The notes: generated from the sequence alone by a model not told the origin. A stretch of 64,000 nt of DNA from Bacteroidales bacterium (GCA_910575615.1 CAJTEX010000015.1:1-64000); one strand, 5' to 3'. Positions 40,566 to 50,765 are shown, counted from the first letter of the stretch. A program made the numbers and translations.

Positions 40566-41450
40566 TCAGCCCAGGGCCTGCAGCGCGTCGCGCAGCTGCC
40601 TGCGGGTGTTTTCTGAGACCGGGGTGAGGGGCAGTCTGAGTATGTCCTCGGCCATGCCGCGTATCGCCAGCAGGGCCTTTATCCCCGAGGGATTGCCATC
40701 GGCGAACAGCGAGCGGTAGAATGGCTGCAGCGGACGGTCGAGCGCCGAGGCTTCGGCGAATTTCCCCTCCTGGCATAGATGCACCACCCGGCCGAATTCG
40801 GCGGGCAACGCATTGCCAATCACAGAGATGACCCCTCTTGCGCCCATCGCCATCAATGGGAGTGTGAGGGCATCGTCGCCCGAAAGCACCGCGAAATCGG
40901 CAGGCTTCTTCTCCAGTATTTCCCTGATTTGCCCCATTCGGCCTGAAGCCTCCTTGATTGCCACGATTTTTTCGGGATGCTCTGCCGCCAGGCGCAATGT
41001 AGTCGCCGCGTCGAGGTTGGCCCCCGTTCGTCCGGGCACATTGTACAGCACCACGGGAAGAGGCGAGGCTTTGGCCACTGCCTCGAAATGCAGCCGCATG
41101 CCTTCCTGAGACGGCTTGTTGTAGAACGGCACCACCGACAGTATCGCGTCATAGCCCGAGAAATCGGTACGGGCTATGGCCTTGGTCAGGTGGCTGGTTG
41201 AATTGCCGCTCATCCCCAGCACGAGCGGGACGCGCCCGGACACGCGCTCTGCCACGAAGCGGGCAAGCTCATGGCGTTCGGAGTCGGTCAGTGTGACAGC
41301 CTCGCCTGTCGTGCCAAGCACCACAAGGTAGTCGACCCCGTTCTCCACCTGGAAATCTATCAGCCGCCCGAGCGACTGGTAATCAATCGAAAAATCATTC
41401 TTGAAAGGTGTTGCCAGGGCAACGCCGAGGCCATCCAAACTTATTGACAT
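40566..41450 (-). CDS. dapA: 4-hydroxy-tetrahydrodipicolinate synthase
   Basis: A 294-residue TIM-barrel DapA that condenses pyruvate with aspartate semialdehyde in lysine and diaminopimelate synthesis. Visible residues are GTTGEAVTL, Tyr in VVLYNVPGRTGAN and the Schiff-base Lys in IVAIKEASG. It is convergent with queC, 5 bp between stops. A minus-strand -7 box TACTTTTG lies at 41475-41482. Confidence 0.95.
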   Translation of the reverse strand: MSISLDGLGVALATPFKNDFSIDYQSLGRLIDFQVENGVDYLVVLGTTGEAVTLTDSERHELARFVAERVSGRVPLVLGMSGNSTSHLTKAIARTDFSGYDAILSVVPFYNKPSQEGMRLHFEAVAKASPLPVVLYNVPGRTGANLDAATTLRLAAEHPEKIVAIKEASGRMGQIREILEKKPADFAVLSGDDALTLPLMAMGARGVISVIGNALPAEFGRVVHLCQEGKFAEASALDRPLQPFYRSLFADGNPSGIKALLAIRGMAEDILRLPLTPVSENTRRQLRDALQALG

Positions 41451-41474
41451 CGTGACAGGAAGTGTTTAATGGCG

Positions 41475-41512
41475 CAAAAGTAATGCTTTTTTCCCAACTT
41501 TCCGTAACTTTG
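41475..41512. promoter_or_regulatory. Divergent promoters of dapA and the DUF3109 gene
   Basis: TACTTTTG on the minus strand (41475-41482) faces dapA. TAACTTTG on the plus strand (41505-41512) faces the DUF3109 gene. Both fit the -7 consensus, so the two genes share a short divergent control region. Confidence 0.55.
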
Positions 41513-41577
41513 CGGAAATTTAACCGCGCCGTGGCGCAAATTTATATCTTCTTTCATATCTTCTGACATTTCGCGTT

Positions 41578-42165
41578 ATGATGCTTGAAATCCAGGACAC
41601 CCTTGTGACCCTCGACCTTGCCGAGGAATATTTCTGTTGCGACCTCGACAAATGCCTCGGTGCGTGCTGCATCGAGGGGGATGCCGGCGCGCCGATCAGC
41701 CTTGAGGAAATCGGCAAGCTCGAGGAGGTGTTCCCCGAAGTGAAAGCCGACATGCTTCCCCGCGCGGTGGAGGAGGTGGAGGAGAACGGTGTGGCCTATG
41801 CCGACGCCGACGGCGAGATGGTGACAACCCTTCTTGACGGGGCCAATTGCGCTTTCTGCACATTCGCCAAAGGGGGCGTGTGTCTCTGCGCCATCGACAA
41901 GGCATACCGTGAGGGGCGAGTGGCATGGCGCAAGCCGTCATCCTGTGCCCTATATCCGGTGAGAATCAAGCAATACCCGACATTCACCGCTGTCAATTAC
42001 CACCGTTGGTCAATCTGCCGCGACGCGGTCGCGAATGGGCGCAAGCTTGGTATACGCCTCTACCAGTTTCTCGAAGGCCCGCTGACCGAGCGGTTCGGCC
42101 AGGAATGGTACGCCGAACTTAAAGTCGCCTGTGAGGAATGGCTCAGGCAGAATCCCGGCAAATGA
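41578..42165 (+). CDS. DUF3109-family protein with Cys clusters
   Basis: A 195-residue member of the DUF3109 family, common in Bacteroidetes. It has cysteine-rich segments: FCCDLDKCLGACC near the N-terminus, CAFCTFAKGGVCLCA in the middle and SSCALYP, with SICRDAV later. The pattern suggests metal or iron-sulfur binding, as in the zinc- and iron-chelating YkgJ-like proteins. No signal peptide. The biological role is unknown. Confidence 0.85.
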   Translation: MMLEIQDTLVTLDLAEEYFCCDLDKCLGACCIEGDAGAPISLEEIGKLEEVFPEVKADMLPRAVEEVEENGVAYADADGEMVTTLLDGANCAFCTFAKGGVCLCAIDKAYREGRVAWRKPSSCALYPVRIKQYPTFTAVNYHRWSICRDAVANGRKLGIRLYQFLEGPLTERFGQEWYAELKVACEEWLRQNPGK

Positions 42166-42534
42166 CCTGGACTGCCAGCCACGCGCCGGACTGCGTTGTC
42201 ATCTTACCCGGACGCGCACCGGAACCGGCTGCAGCCGTGGAGCCTCGCTCCCTCTGAGCAACTCCTTGAGTTTGTTTATCAAAGCATTCATAATCGTTGT
42301 TTTTTGAGTAAAACCCCCGGCGCGACTCTTTGGTTCGCAACCAGGACAATATTGCCACGCGGAAAGCTCGGAGCGACAATGCCGCTGGTGCGCGACGACT
42401 CGACGTGTGTGGCTTTTTAACACAAATTTGTTAACAGGCGAGGAAAAAAATCGTAACTTTGCGCGTGGCTGGCTTCCGGTCGGAAGGCTGATTAGCCTCC
42501 ATTTCACCTACATACCTAATAAACACCTTGGAAA
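42166..42534. other. Intergenic region before pepT
   Basis: It holds the pepT promoter (-7 box TAACTTTG at 42454-42461) and a possible minus-strand 30-codon gene at 42199-42291. Nothing else is seen. Confidence 0.5.
42199..42291 (-). CDS. Possible 30-residue small protein
   Basis: A minus-strand frame opening MNALINKLKELLRG and ending PRLQPVPVRVRVR. The first half would form an amphipathic helix and the second is proline/arginine-rich. It starts with ATG after an A-rich stretch. There is no family match from memory and no clear promoter. It may equally be chance. Confidence 0.3.
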   Translation of the reverse strand: MNALINKLKELLRGSEAPRLQPVPVRVRVR

Positions 42535-43761
42535 ATGAATGTTACTGACCGCTTCCTAAGATATGTCAAGTATGACACCCAGAGCGATGAACTGACCAAT
42601 CTCACCCCCTCGACCCCCGGGCAGTTCGCGTTCGCGCAAATCCTCGAAAAAGAGCTGCGCGAGCTCGGCCTTGAGGAAATATTTCTTGATGAGAACGGTT
42701 ACCTGATGGCCACCCTTCCCGCCAACACTGACAAGAAGGGTGTACCCACAGTCGGATTCATCGCCCACCTCGACACCTCCCCTGACATGTCGGGTCGCAA
42801 CGTCAACCCCCGTATCGTGAAAGCATATGAAGGGGGCGACATCACCCTCAACGAAGCAGACAACATCATACTCTCCCCCTCGCAGTTCCCTGAACTGCTC
42901 AATTACCTGGGCCAGGACCTCATCGTGACAGACGGCACGACCCTCCTCGGGGCCGACGACAAAGCCGGCATAGCCGAAATCATCTCGGCTGTGGTATACC
43001 TGCAGAAGCATCCCGAAATCAAGCACGGGAAAATACGCGTGGCTTTCAACCCCGACGAGGAAATCGGCCAGGGGGCACACAAGTTTGATGTCGAAAGATT
43101 CGGCGCCGAGTGGGCTTACACCATGGATGGCGGAGAAATAGGCGAACTTGAATATGAGAACTTCAACGCCGCCGTCGCAAAAGTCACCTTCAAGGGCCGC
43201 AACGTCCATCCCGGCTACGCCAAGCACAAGATGGTCAACTCCATCCGCATGGCCAACCAGTTTATCCTCATGCTCCCCCGCTGGGAGACCCCCGAGCATA
43301 CCGAGGGATACGAAGGATTCTACCATCTGGTGCAGATCGAGGGGGATGTGGAGAAGACCACGCTCACATACATCATACGCGACCATGACCGCGACCGCTT
43401 CGAGCGCCGCAAAAAGGAACTTGAGCACTTGGTGCGCAAGACCAACAACGAGTTCCCCGAATGCTGCGCGATAGAAATCAAAGACCAGTATTACAACATG
43501 CGTGAGAAAATCGAGCCGGTCATGCACATCATCGAGATTGCCAAGCAAGCGATGAAGGATGCCGGGGTAACCCCGAAAGTGCAGCCCATCCGCGGCGGCA
43601 CAGACGGCGCGCAGCTCTCGTTCAAAGGCCTGCCCTGTCCCAACATCTTCGCCGGAGGGCTCAACTTCCATGGCCGTTTCGAGTTCGTGCCGGTGCCCTC
43701 TATGGAGAAGGCCCGCGACGTGATTGTCGAAATCGCCCGCATCGTCAACGAAAAAGCGTGA
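42535..43761 (+). CDS. pepT: Peptidase T (tripeptide aminopeptidase)
   Basis: A 408-residue M20-family zinc peptidase that removes N-terminal residues from tripeptides. Metal ligands and catalytic residues are visible in [41 protein letters not shown] and [11 protein letters not shown]. The length is normal. It overlaps the miaA GTG start by 3 bp, so the two are probably translated together. Confidence 0.95.
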   Translation: MNVTDRFLRYVKYDTQSDELTNLTPSTPGQFAFAQILEKELRELGLEEIFLDENGYLMATLPANTDKKGVPTVGFIAHLDTSPDMSGRNVNPRIVKAYEGGDITLNEADNIILSPSQFPELLNYLGQDLIVTDGTTLLGADDKAGIAEIISAVVYLQKHPEIKHGKIRVAFNPDEEIGQGAHKFDVERFGAEWAYTMDGGEIGELEYENFNAAVAKVTFKGRNVHPGYAKHKMVNSIRMANQFILMLPRWETPEHTEGYEGFYHLVQIEGDVEKTTLTYIIRDHDRDRFERRKKELEHLVRKTNNEFPECCAIEIKDQYYNMREKIEPVMHIIEIAKQAMKDAGVTPKVQPIRGGTDGAQLSFKGLPCPNIFAGGLNFHGRFEFVPVPSMEKARDVIVEIARIVNEKA

Positions 43762-44669
43762 ACAGACTTGTCGTAGTGACCGGCCCGACCGCATCGGGCA
43801 AGACAACACTCGCCATACAGCTGGCGCGGGTTCTCGGGACGGAAGTCGTCTCCGCTGACTCGCGTCAGCTTTTTCGTGACATCCCTGTCGGCACCGCCAC
43901 CCCCGCCCCCGATGAGCTGGCGGCGGTACGCCATCATTTCATCGCCGAGCTTGGTCTGGAGGAATATTACTCCGCCGCGCAATACGAAGAGGATGTTGTC
44001 AGGCTGCTGCCCGACATCTTCAGCCGTTGTGGCGGCAACGCCGTGATGTGTGGCGGCTCAATGATGTATGTCGACGCGGTGTGCAACGGCATAGACCGTC
44101 TGCCTACGGTGTCTGCCGACAACAGGCGCCGGGCATATGGACTATATGATGAGGGAGGTCTCTCTGCCGTGGTGAGTGAGCTTGAGCGCGTTGACCCCGC
44201 CTATCTCCGGAGCGCGCCCGACCTTATGAACCACAAGCGCCTCATCCATGCCCTGGAGATCAGTCTGGAGGCCGGGGTGCCATATTCCAGCCTGCTGACC
44301 GGCGAGAAGAAACCACGTCCGTTTGAAATTGTAAAATTCGCAATCGACTATCCGCGTGAAGAACTTTTTTCACGCATAAACCGGCGCGTGGAGGAAATGA
44401 TGGACAACGGTCTCATCGAAGAGGCCCGAAAAGTTTATCCGCGCCGCCATCTCAATTCCCTCAACACCGTCGGCTACAAAGAGCTGTTTGTCTATTTCGA
44501 CGGGGAATGGGATTTGCCCACAGCAGTGGCGCGCATACAGAAAAACACACGCGTCTACGCCAAAAAGCAACTGACATGGCTGCGTCGCGACCCCTCGGTC
44601 ATATGGCTTGATCCATCACGGCCCATGCTGCCCCAGGTTATGGCGCGGCTAAGCCAGGATAAGCCATAA
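43758..44669 (+). CDS. miaA: tRNA dimethylallyltransferase
   Basis: A 303-residue MiaA that adds a dimethylallyl group to A37 of tRNAs reading UNN codons. The P-loop is [31 protein letters not shown] carries the catalytic Asp region, and [10 protein letters not shown] and TWLRRDP are conserved C-terminal segments. It starts with GTG overlapping the pepT stop. It is convergent with the LytTR regulator. Confidence 0.95.
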   Translation: MNRLVVVTGPTASGKTTLAIQLARVLGTEVVSADSRQLFRDIPVGTATPAPDELAAVRHHFIAELGLEEYYSAAQYEEDVVRLLPDIFSRCGGNAVMCGGSMMYVDAVCNGIDRLPTVSADNRRRAYGLYDEGGLSAVVSELERVDPAYLRSAPDLMNHKRLIHALEISLEAGVPYSSLLTGEKKPRPFEIVKFAIDYPREELFSRINRRVEEMMDNGLIEEARKVYPRRHLNSLNTVGYKELFVYFDGEWDLPTAVARIQKNTRVYAKKQLTWLRRDPSVIWLDPSRPMLPQVMARLSQDKP

Positions 44670-44684
44670 TTCGCCCCGCGCAGG

Positions 44685-45482
44685 TCAGTCGGCCTGTCCG
44701 ACCGACCGTGAAGCCACATATGTCGCCAGCGCCTGCCGGTAAGAGTCTCCCACAGGAATCTCATGGGTAGCTGCCGGAGAGGCCTGCCTGTCAGATATGA
44801 TGATACGGCTGCGCTCTATGGTGTGTATCTTGGCAAGATTGACGATGAAACTGCGGTGGACGCGCATGAAGTCAGCCACAGGCAATGTGTGTTCAAGGGC
44901 CTTCATGCTCAGCAGGGTCATCACAGACCTCGGTTCCCCCTCGACGAATATCCTCACATAATCCTTCAGCCCCTCGATGAACAGTATGTCAGACTTGCGT
45001 ATCTGGCGGTGACGGTATTCCGACTTGACGATTATATGGTCTGAGTCATTCTCTGCCCTTGCTCCTGCGGTCTCTCCATCTTCGGCCTGTGGCCGGCTTG
45101 CGACATCTGAAATCACGCCCCGTCTCGCGAGCGCACGGTTGACTGCGCCCAGGAATTCCCCGTAACTCACCGGTTTCAGCAGGTAATCGACGGCGTTGGC
45201 CTTTATGCCGTCAATGGCGTAATTCTCGTAAGCGGTGACAAACACCACCATTGTGGTGGAAGGCAGCAATCCTACAAACTCCATGCCCGACAGCTGCGGC
45301 ATCTGTATGTCGAGAAACACAAGGTCGATTTCCCCCGACGCGATAGCCGGGTAAGCCTCTTGCGCGGAAGTGAAAACCCCGGCCAGCGACAGGGCTGGGG
45401 TGCGTTCGGCATAACTGCCGATGAGGTTCCCGGCGAGAGGTTCGTCGTCAATGACGCAGCATCTGAGTCTTTCGTTAGTCAT
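44685..45482 (-). CDS. LytTR-type response regulator
   Basis: A 265-residue response regulator. The receiver (about 5-125) has acidic CVIDDEP, the phosphoacceptor Asp in LVFLDIQMPQLSG and Lys in YLLKPV. The C-terminal LytTR DNA-binding domain has IIVKSEYRHRQI, DFMRVHRSFIVNL and IPVGDSYRQAL. It is downstream of and co-transcribed with the LytS-like kinase (12-bp gap), forming a two-component pair of unknown signal. Confidence 0.92.
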   Translation of the reverse strand: MTNERLRCCVIDDEPLAGNLIGSYAERTPALSLAGVFTSAQEAYPAIASGEIDLVFLDIQMPQLSGMEFVGLLPSTTMVVFVTAYENYAIDGIKANAVDYLLKPVSYGEFLGAVNRALARRGVISDVASRPQAEDGETAGARAENDSDHIIVKSEYRHRQIRKSDILFIEGLKDYVRIFVEGEPRSVMTLLSMKALEHTLPVADFMRVHRSFIVNLAKIHTIERSRIIISDRQASPAATHEIPVGDSYRQALATYVASRSVGQAD

Positions 45483-45494
45483 ATCGGGTTGAGG

Positions 45495-46664
45495 CTATGT
45501 TACGGGGCAGTTTGTGTCAAGAGGTATTGATAGTGTGGCCTTGAACAGGTCCTCCTCCCTGTATGTCTCCATGGAGGCGAGATTGCCATATATGAGCTGC
45601 AGCCGCCGGCGCAGGTTGTGCAGCCCGATACCTCCGCTTTTGGCAGTCTTGCCGCTTCGCGGCGAATCACCATCCGTCCGTCGGAAACTGTTGACGGTCG
45701 TGCAGTTAAGCCGCTGCCCGTCTGCCTTGATTTCTATCTTGATTATCGCTCCGGCCTCGCCGGTGTTGCCATGCTTGAAGGCGTTTTCCACCAACGGGAT
45801 AAACAGCAGCGGGGGCACAGGCGCGTTTGCCGTCGAGCCGGCATCCACATCGCATTCGAGCCGCGTCGACGCCGGCAGGCGCAGCCCCATCAGTTTGACA
45901 TAGTTCTCAATGAAAGATAGCTCGCGGCTTAGCTCCACAACCTGACGGTCGTCGTAAAGTACATACCGCAACATCCCGCTGAGTTTATGTACCGCATCCT
46001 GGGCTTTGGGAGGGGAGACGGCAATCAGGGCATAGATTGAGTTGAGGGTGTTGAAAAGGAAATGCGGGTTGAGCTGGCTTTTGAGGTTCTGCAGCTCCTC
46101 CTGACGGCGCGCGGCCACAAGCTGCTCCGACCTGCGCGACAGCCTGAGCCAGGTGTCGCTGAGTTTCAGCGCGATGCTCAGTCCGATTGTCAGCACCAGC
46201 ATCACCACGTCGCGGGCATAGAAGTTCAGCCAGTGCAGCAACCCAGGGGGATGAGGCTTCGGCCTGGAGGCCTCAACGATTCCTTTCGCTGCCTGCCTGA
46301 TGCGCCAGGCCTCCTCCCAGTATGGTTCCATCCAGATGCTTATCAGCCTGAACAGCACCATCGAGGCCGCTATCACGACAAGATTATAGCCTATCAGGCG
46401 CCAGGCGAATCGCTTGCGCTCAAACGACCGGCCGATTATGAAGCAGTAGTTGACATAGAAGACGGCTATGAACACCAACGCCTTGGCGTAGACCCCGATT
46501 TTCAACTCGGGCACGCTGCGAAACGGTTTCCCCATCGAGTTTAGAATCTCAGGGAGGATAAACAGCATCCCCAGGCAAATCAGATGGGTCAGAAACCTGA
46601 CAGCTTTCTCCCGGCGCGTCTGCGAGCCAGGCGATGGCTGTAATATGTTTTCAGAGGCGTGCAT
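45495..46664 (-). CDS. LytS/YehU-like membrane histidine kinase
   Basis: A 389-residue sensor kinase of the His_kinase (PF06580) class. Several membrane helices fill residues 25-170. The phosphorylated His is in LNPHFLFNTLNSIYALI near residue 200. The ATP-binding N box is PLLFIPLVENAFKHGN and the G box GGIGLHNLRRRL. It has no periplasmic sensor domain, as usual for this class. It signals to the LytTR regulator encoded just downstream. Confidence 0.92.
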   Translation of the reverse strand: MHASENILQPSPGSQTRREKAVRFLTHLICLGMLFILPEILNSMGKPFRSVPELKIGVYAKALVFIAVFYVNYCFIIGRSFERKRFAWRLIGYNLVVIAASMVLFRLISIWMEPYWEEAWRIRQAAKGIVEASRPKPHPPGLLHWLNFYARDVVMLVLTIGLSIALKLSDTWLRLSRRSEQLVAARRQEELQNLKSQLNPHFLFNTLNSIYALIAVSPPKAQDAVHKLSGMLRYVLYDDRQVVELSRELSFIENYVKLMGLRLPASTRLECDVDAGSTANAPVPPLLFIPLVENAFKHGNTGEAGAIIKIEIKADGQRLNCTTVNSFRRTDGDSPRSGKTAKSGGIGLHNLRRRLQLIYGNLASMETYREEDLFKATLSIPLDTNCPVT

Positions 46665-46751
46665 ACATATGACAGAGTATTAATCTTCTGCAAATATACA
46701 CCTAAAACTTCACTCAGACAAATCCGATTTGGTGTTGCCGTGGATTTTTCT

Positions 46752-46759
46752 TAACTTCG
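46752..46759 (+). promoter_or_regulatory. -7 box close to the folP start
   Basis: TAACTTCG ends only 4 bp before the folP ATG, so the message would have almost no leader. A true start further in is unlikely because the N-terminal sequence is conserved in character. Confidence 0.35.
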
Positions 46760-46763
46760 TGGT

Positions 46764-47651
46764 ATGAAACAGTTCTCGCTCAACATACGCGGTTCGCTCA
46801 GGGAGTTTTCCCGGCCTCTGGTCATGGGGATTCTCAACGTCACGCCAGACTCCTTTTATTCCGGTTCGCGGGCGCTCGAATCCGGTTCGGCCAGCCCATG
46901 CGGCGTGTCAGCCGTGGAGGAGATGGCAGCGCGCCTGCTTGCCGAAGGGGCAGACATCATCGATGTCGGGGGATGCTCCACCCGTCCCGGTTCCGCGTCT
47001 GTCGGCGAAGAGGAGGAATCGCGCCGCGTAAGACTCGGAGTGGAGGCCGTCAGGAGGCTTTCGTCTCAGGTGATGGTGTCTGTCGATACATTCCGCTCTG
47101 GGGTGGCCCGCCGCTCCGTGCTTGAATGGGGCGCTGACATGATCAATGACATATCGGCCGGACTTATGGACCGGGAGATGATCGTGTCCGTGGCTGACCT
47201 CAAGGTGCCATACATAATGATGCACACAAGAGGCACGCCTGACACCATGGGAAGCCTGACCGATTATCCCCTCGGAGTGGTCGCGGGTGTGGCCTCCGAG
47301 TTGCGCCAACGAGTCGTGGAGGCCACGATGGCCGGTGTCGCCGACATAATCGTCGACCCGGGCTTCGGATTTGCCAAGACAGTGAGCCAGAACTATGAGC
47401 TTATGGCTGGCCTGGATGAGCTGGATGCTTTGCTTGACCATAAGCCGATGCTCGTCGGCATATCGCGCAAATCCATGGTATACAAGCCGCTGGGCCTTAC
47501 TCCAGCCGACTCGCTCCCCGGCACGATGGCTCTTGACACGGTCGCCATACATAAGGGGGCCGCGGTACTCAGGGTTCACGATGTCGCGGCCTGCCGCCAG
47601 GCGGTCGATGTCATGGAGTTGCTGATGGAAAACAAAACATCCCGGTCATGA
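46764..47651 (+). CDS. folP: Dihydropteroate synthase
   Basis: A 295-residue TIM-barrel FolP that joins p-aminobenzoate to dihydropterin pyrophosphate; it is the sulfonamide target. Visible motifs are MGILNVTPDSFYSGS, IDVGGCSTRPGS, MHTRGTPDTMG, IVDPGFGFAKT and GISRKSM. It overlaps cdaA by 4 bp, a pairing of folate and c-di-AMP genes I have seen in Bacteroidetes-like gene orders. Confidence 0.95.
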   Translation: MKQFSLNIRGSLREFSRPLVMGILNVTPDSFYSGSRALESGSASPCGVSAVEEMAARLLAEGADIIDVGGCSTRPGSASVGEEEESRRVRLGVEAVRRLSSQVMVSVDTFRSGVARRSVLEWGADMINDISAGLMDREMIVSVADLKVPYIMMHTRGTPDTMGSLTDYPLGVVAGVASELRQRVVEATMAGVADIIVDPGFGFAKTVSQNYELMAGLDELDALLDHKPMLVGISRKSMVYKPLGLTPADSLPGTMALDTVAIHKGAAVLRVHDVAACRQAVDVMELLMENKTSRS

Positions 47652-48433
47652 TAGAATCGTTCGGACTGAAAGACATACTCGACATCACCATTGTCGCCAT
47701 GATGCTCTACTACCTCTACAAGATAATGAGGGAGTCGGGCACAATCAACATCTTCTACGGAGTGCTTGCGTTCATCGTGGTGTGGGTCGTTGCTTCGGAG
47801 ATACTTGAGATGAAGCTGATAGGGTCGATTCTCGACAAATTCATGAGCATCGGCCTGTTGATTCTCGTGATCATATTCCAGGACCAGATCAAACGTTTCC
47901 TTGTCGAACTCGGATCCAAGAAACGGTGGAAATTCCTCACCTCGATTTTCCATCACAAAAAAGACCGTGCCGGAGATGGCGTAGACCTCCATACACGCGT
48001 GATGCCCATCGTCTACTCTTGTATGTCGATGGCCAAGAGCAAGACAGGGGCATTGATTGTCATCGAGCAGGATGTGCCGCTTGAGAATTACGAGAAGACC
48101 GGAGACAAAATCGATGCCGAGATAAACTCGCGTCTGATAGAGAACATCTTTTTCAAGAATTCCCCCCTGCATGACGGGGCGCTCATAATCGCCGGAGGGA
48201 GAATGAAAGCCGCCGGATGCATTCTTCCCGTTAGCCACGACACGGATGTGCCCCGCTCGCTGGGTCTTCGCCACAGGTCTGCCCTGGGCATATCGCAGGC
48301 CACCGACGCGTTTGCCATTGTGGTGTCCGAAGAGACCGGAAACATTTCGGTGGCCTATCGCGGCCGCTTGTCTACCCGCCTTTCATCAACCGAGCTTGAG
48401 AAACGCCTCTCGGCCCTGCCCGTGCCGGTCTGA
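47648..48433 (+). CDS. cdaA: Membrane diadenylate cyclase (c-di-AMP synthase)
   Basis: A 261-residue CdaA/DacA-type enzyme. Three membrane helices fill residues 10-85, followed by the DisA_N cyclase domain with NSPLHDGALIIAGG (DGA motif) and LRHRSALGISQATDA (RHR motif). It makes c-di-AMP from two ATP at the membrane. It is translationally coupled to folP. Confidence 0.94.
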   Translation: MIESFGLKDILDITIVAMMLYYLYKIMRESGTINIFYGVLAFIVVWVVASEILEMKLIGSILDKFMSIGLLILVIIFQDQIKRFLVELGSKKRWKFLTSIFHHKKDRAGDGVDLHTRVMPIVYSCMSMAKSKTGALIVIEQDVPLENYEKTGDKIDAEINSRLIENIFFKNSPLHDGALIIAGGRMKAAGCILPVSHDTDVPRSLGLRHRSALGISQATDAFAIVVSEETGNISVAYRGRLSTRLSSTELEKRLSALPVPV

Positions 48434-48492
48434 GCGACTTTTGCGGTTTTTGGTGGCCCTCCCGGAAACGATAGCCGCCCCGCTGATGTTAT

Positions 48493-48518
48493 AAAAGCGT
48501 AAAACCATACGCTTTTTA
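48493..48518 (+). terminator. Terminator after folP-cdaA
   Basis: aaaagcgta (48493-48501) pairs with tacgctttt (48508-48516) and is followed by T and A. It lies 19 bp before the acyl-CoA synthetase ATG and separates the two units. Confidence 0.6.
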
Positions 48519-48536
48519 ATTCAACCATAGACAAAT

Positions 48537-50210
48537 ATGAAGCTTTCGCAGTATCCCGACAACATACTTGAGATATACCAGGACTCCTTCCGCGAGTCAT
48601 GGGATTTGCCCGCGCTGACCGATTTCGGTTCTGACGAGGTGATGACTTATGGCGACCTTGCCCGGCGTATCGCCCGGGTTCACCTGTTTTACAAGCAGAT
48701 GGGAATTTCACCGGGCGACAAGGTGGCATTGCTTGGAAAGAACTCCTCCACATGGGTGATGTTCTTTATGGCCACTGTCACCTACGGGGCTACGATTGTG
48801 CCAATCCTCGCCGATTTCAACTCCCATGACAGCCAGCATATCATAAACCACTCGGAGGCCACATTGCTGATTGTCAGCCAGTCGGCCTGGGAAACTTATG
48901 ATTTTGACCAGATGCCGATGCTCCGGGCCGTCTTGTCATTGGAGACCCGGCAGGTGCTGGCCGAAAGGCCCGGCGAGGGTGAGCCATCGCCCCGGCGCGT
49001 TATACGCAACCTGACGCGAAAGTTCCGCGGTGTGTATCCCGATGGGTTTTCAAGAAAGGATGTGGTATATCCAGAGGTGGACAAGGACGCGACGGCGATA
49101 CTCAACTACACCTCAGGCACTACCGGTTTCTCCAAAGGGGTAATGCTCACCTATGGCAACATCGCCGGCAATGTGGGGTTCGGCATACAGTCGCGCCTCC
49201 ACTATCAGGGCTCGCGCGCGTTGTCGTTCCTGCCCCTTGCCCATGCCTACGGATGTGCTTTCGACATGCTTGTCCCCCTGGCCACCGGTTCATTCATCAC
49301 AGTCTTCGGCAAGACCCCTACACCAAAACTGTTGCTGAAGGCGCTCGCCCAGGTCAGGCCCAATCTCGTGATTTGTGTGCCGTTGATTCTCGAGAAAATC
49401 TACCGCAAGCAGATTGTGCCGATGATAACCAGCCGTGCCATGCGCTGGGTGCTTGCCGTACCCCTGGTCGACAGGGCCATATACGCCAAGATTCGCAACA
49501 AGCTTGTCGAGGCGTTTGGCGGTGAATTCGAGGAGGTGATTATCGGGGGTGCCCCGCTCAACAGCGAGGTGGAGGAGTTCCTGCATAAAATCAAGTTCCC
49601 GTTCACGGTCGGCTATGGCATGACCGAGTGCGGCCCTCTTATCAGCTACACCCCGTGGAGGCAATTCATCCCCACCTCCTGTGGCCGTGTGCTGCCCAAC
49701 ATGGAGGCCAAGATTGTGAGCGACGATCCGGCCAACATACCGGGCGAGATATGCGTGCGCGGCCAGAACCGTATGAAGGGATATTACAAGAATCCCGATG
49801 TCACCGCCGCGACAATCGACGAGGAGGGATGGCTTCACACCGGCGATATGGGGACATTGAGCGACGGCACTCTCTTCATCCGCGGACGTTACAAGACGAT
49901 GATTCTCTCGGCTTCTGGCCAGAACATCTATCCCGAGGAGATTGAGGCGAAACTCAACAATATGCCATATGTCGGCGAGAGCCTTGTGGTGGAGCGAGGC
50001 AAAGGCCTGACGGCGATTGTCTATCCTGACTATGAACGTATGGATTCCGACCATATCGACAGCTCCCGACTGCCGGAATTGATGGAACAGAACCGGCTGG
50101 AGCTCAACACGCTTGTCGCGCCATACGAGAAAATCGACCATGTGCAGCTCATTCCGTATGAGTTTGAGAAGACACCGAAGAAATCCATAAAACGTTACCT
50201 TTACAGCTGA
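48537..50210 (+). CDS. Long-chain fatty acid-CoA ligase (AMP-binding)
   Basis: A 557-residue adenylate-forming enzyme. The AMP-binding motif is YTSGTTGFSKGV, followed by GYGMTECGPLISY, HTGDMGTLSDGTLFIRGR and a C-terminal Lys region TPKKSIKRYL. It most likely activates fatty acids to acyl-CoA. No thiolation domain is fused. Its stop overlaps the next ATG by one base, suggesting co-transcription. Confidence 0.9.
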   Translation: MKLSQYPDNILEIYQDSFRESWDLPALTDFGSDEVMTYGDLARRIARVHLFYKQMGISPGDKVALLGKNSSTWVMFFMATVTYGATIVPILADFNSHDSQHIINHSEATLLIVSQSAWETYDFDQMPMLRAVLSLETRQVLAERPGEGEPSPRRVIRNLTRKFRGVYPDGFSRKDVVYPEVDKDATAILNYTSGTTGFSKGVMLTYGNIAGNVGFGIQSRLHYQGSRALSFLPLAHAYGCAFDMLVPLATGSFITVFGKTPTPKLLLKALAQVRPNLVICVPLILEKIYRKQIVPMITSRAMRWVLAVPLVDRAIYAKIRNKLVEAFGGEFEEVIIGGAPLNSEVEEFLHKIKFPFTVGYGMTECGPLISYTPWRQFIPTSCGRVLPNMEAKIVSDDPANIPGEICVRGQNRMKGYYKNPDVTAATIDEEGWLHTGDMGTLSDGTLFIRGRYKTMILSASGQNIYPEEIEAKLNNMPYVGESLVVERGKGLTAIVYPDYERMDSDHIDSSRLPELMEQNRLELNTLVAPYEKIDHVQLIPYEFEKTPKKSIKRYLYS

Positions 50211-50764
50211 TGGAGAAAGCAATGCCGGTCTATCCGAGGCTGTCACTGCCTGCTGCCGCGTTGCGTGTCAAGCGTTGCGACGACGGTTTGTGGCGCGTCT
50301 ATGACAGGCTGCGCGACAAGTTCGTGGCGCTCACACCTGAGGAGTGGGTCAGGCAGCATTTCGTCGGATACCTTGTCGACTCGCTTGGCTATCCGCCGGG
50401 TATGCTGGCCAATGAGGTGTCACTCTCGCTTAATGCCACCCGCCGACGTTGCGACACGGTGTTGTTCGCTCCTCCGGGACATTTGTCTTATGACGGGTCC
50501 GATGGCTTCTCGCTGGGCAATCTGCGCCCGCTTATGATTGTCGAGTACAAGGCTCCTGAGGTGGAAATCACCCAGAAGGTCTTTGACCAGATAGCACGTT
50601 ACAACCTTGTGATGGGGGCGCGTCTGCTTGTGGTGAGCAACGGGATGCGCCATTTCTGCTGCCTTATGTTGCCTGGGGGGTGTCGTTTCTTGCGTGAGAT
50701 TCCGGTGTATGCCGACCTGTTGCGGCTCACCTCCAGCGATGTGAACCCTGTATGCGGAAAGTGA
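50210..50764 (+). CDS. HsdR N-terminal-domain (PDDEXK-like) protein
   Basis: A 184-residue protein similar to the N-terminal nuclease domain of type I HsdR. Visible are RRRCDTVLFAP and LMIVEYKAPE, a (D)-ExK pattern. Stand-alone proteins of this type are widespread in Bacteroidetes chromosomes next to housekeeping genes and are not part of an RM system. Function unknown. Confidence 0.85.
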   Translation: MEKAMPVYPRLSLPAAALRVKRCDDGLWRVYDRLRDKFVALTPEEWVRQHFVGYLVDSLGYPPGMLANEVSLSLNATRRRCDTVLFAPPGHLSYDGSDGFSLGNLRPLMIVEYKAPEVEITQKVFDQIARYNLVMGARLLVVSNGMRHFCCLMLPGGCRFLREIPVYADLLRLTSSDVNPVCGK

Positions 50765-50765
50765 T

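Noticed and set aside
42556-43809. Long minus-strand open frame opposite pepT
   Set aside because: Antisense shadow of a well-recognised gene; composition reflects the GC-rich third codon positions of pepT.
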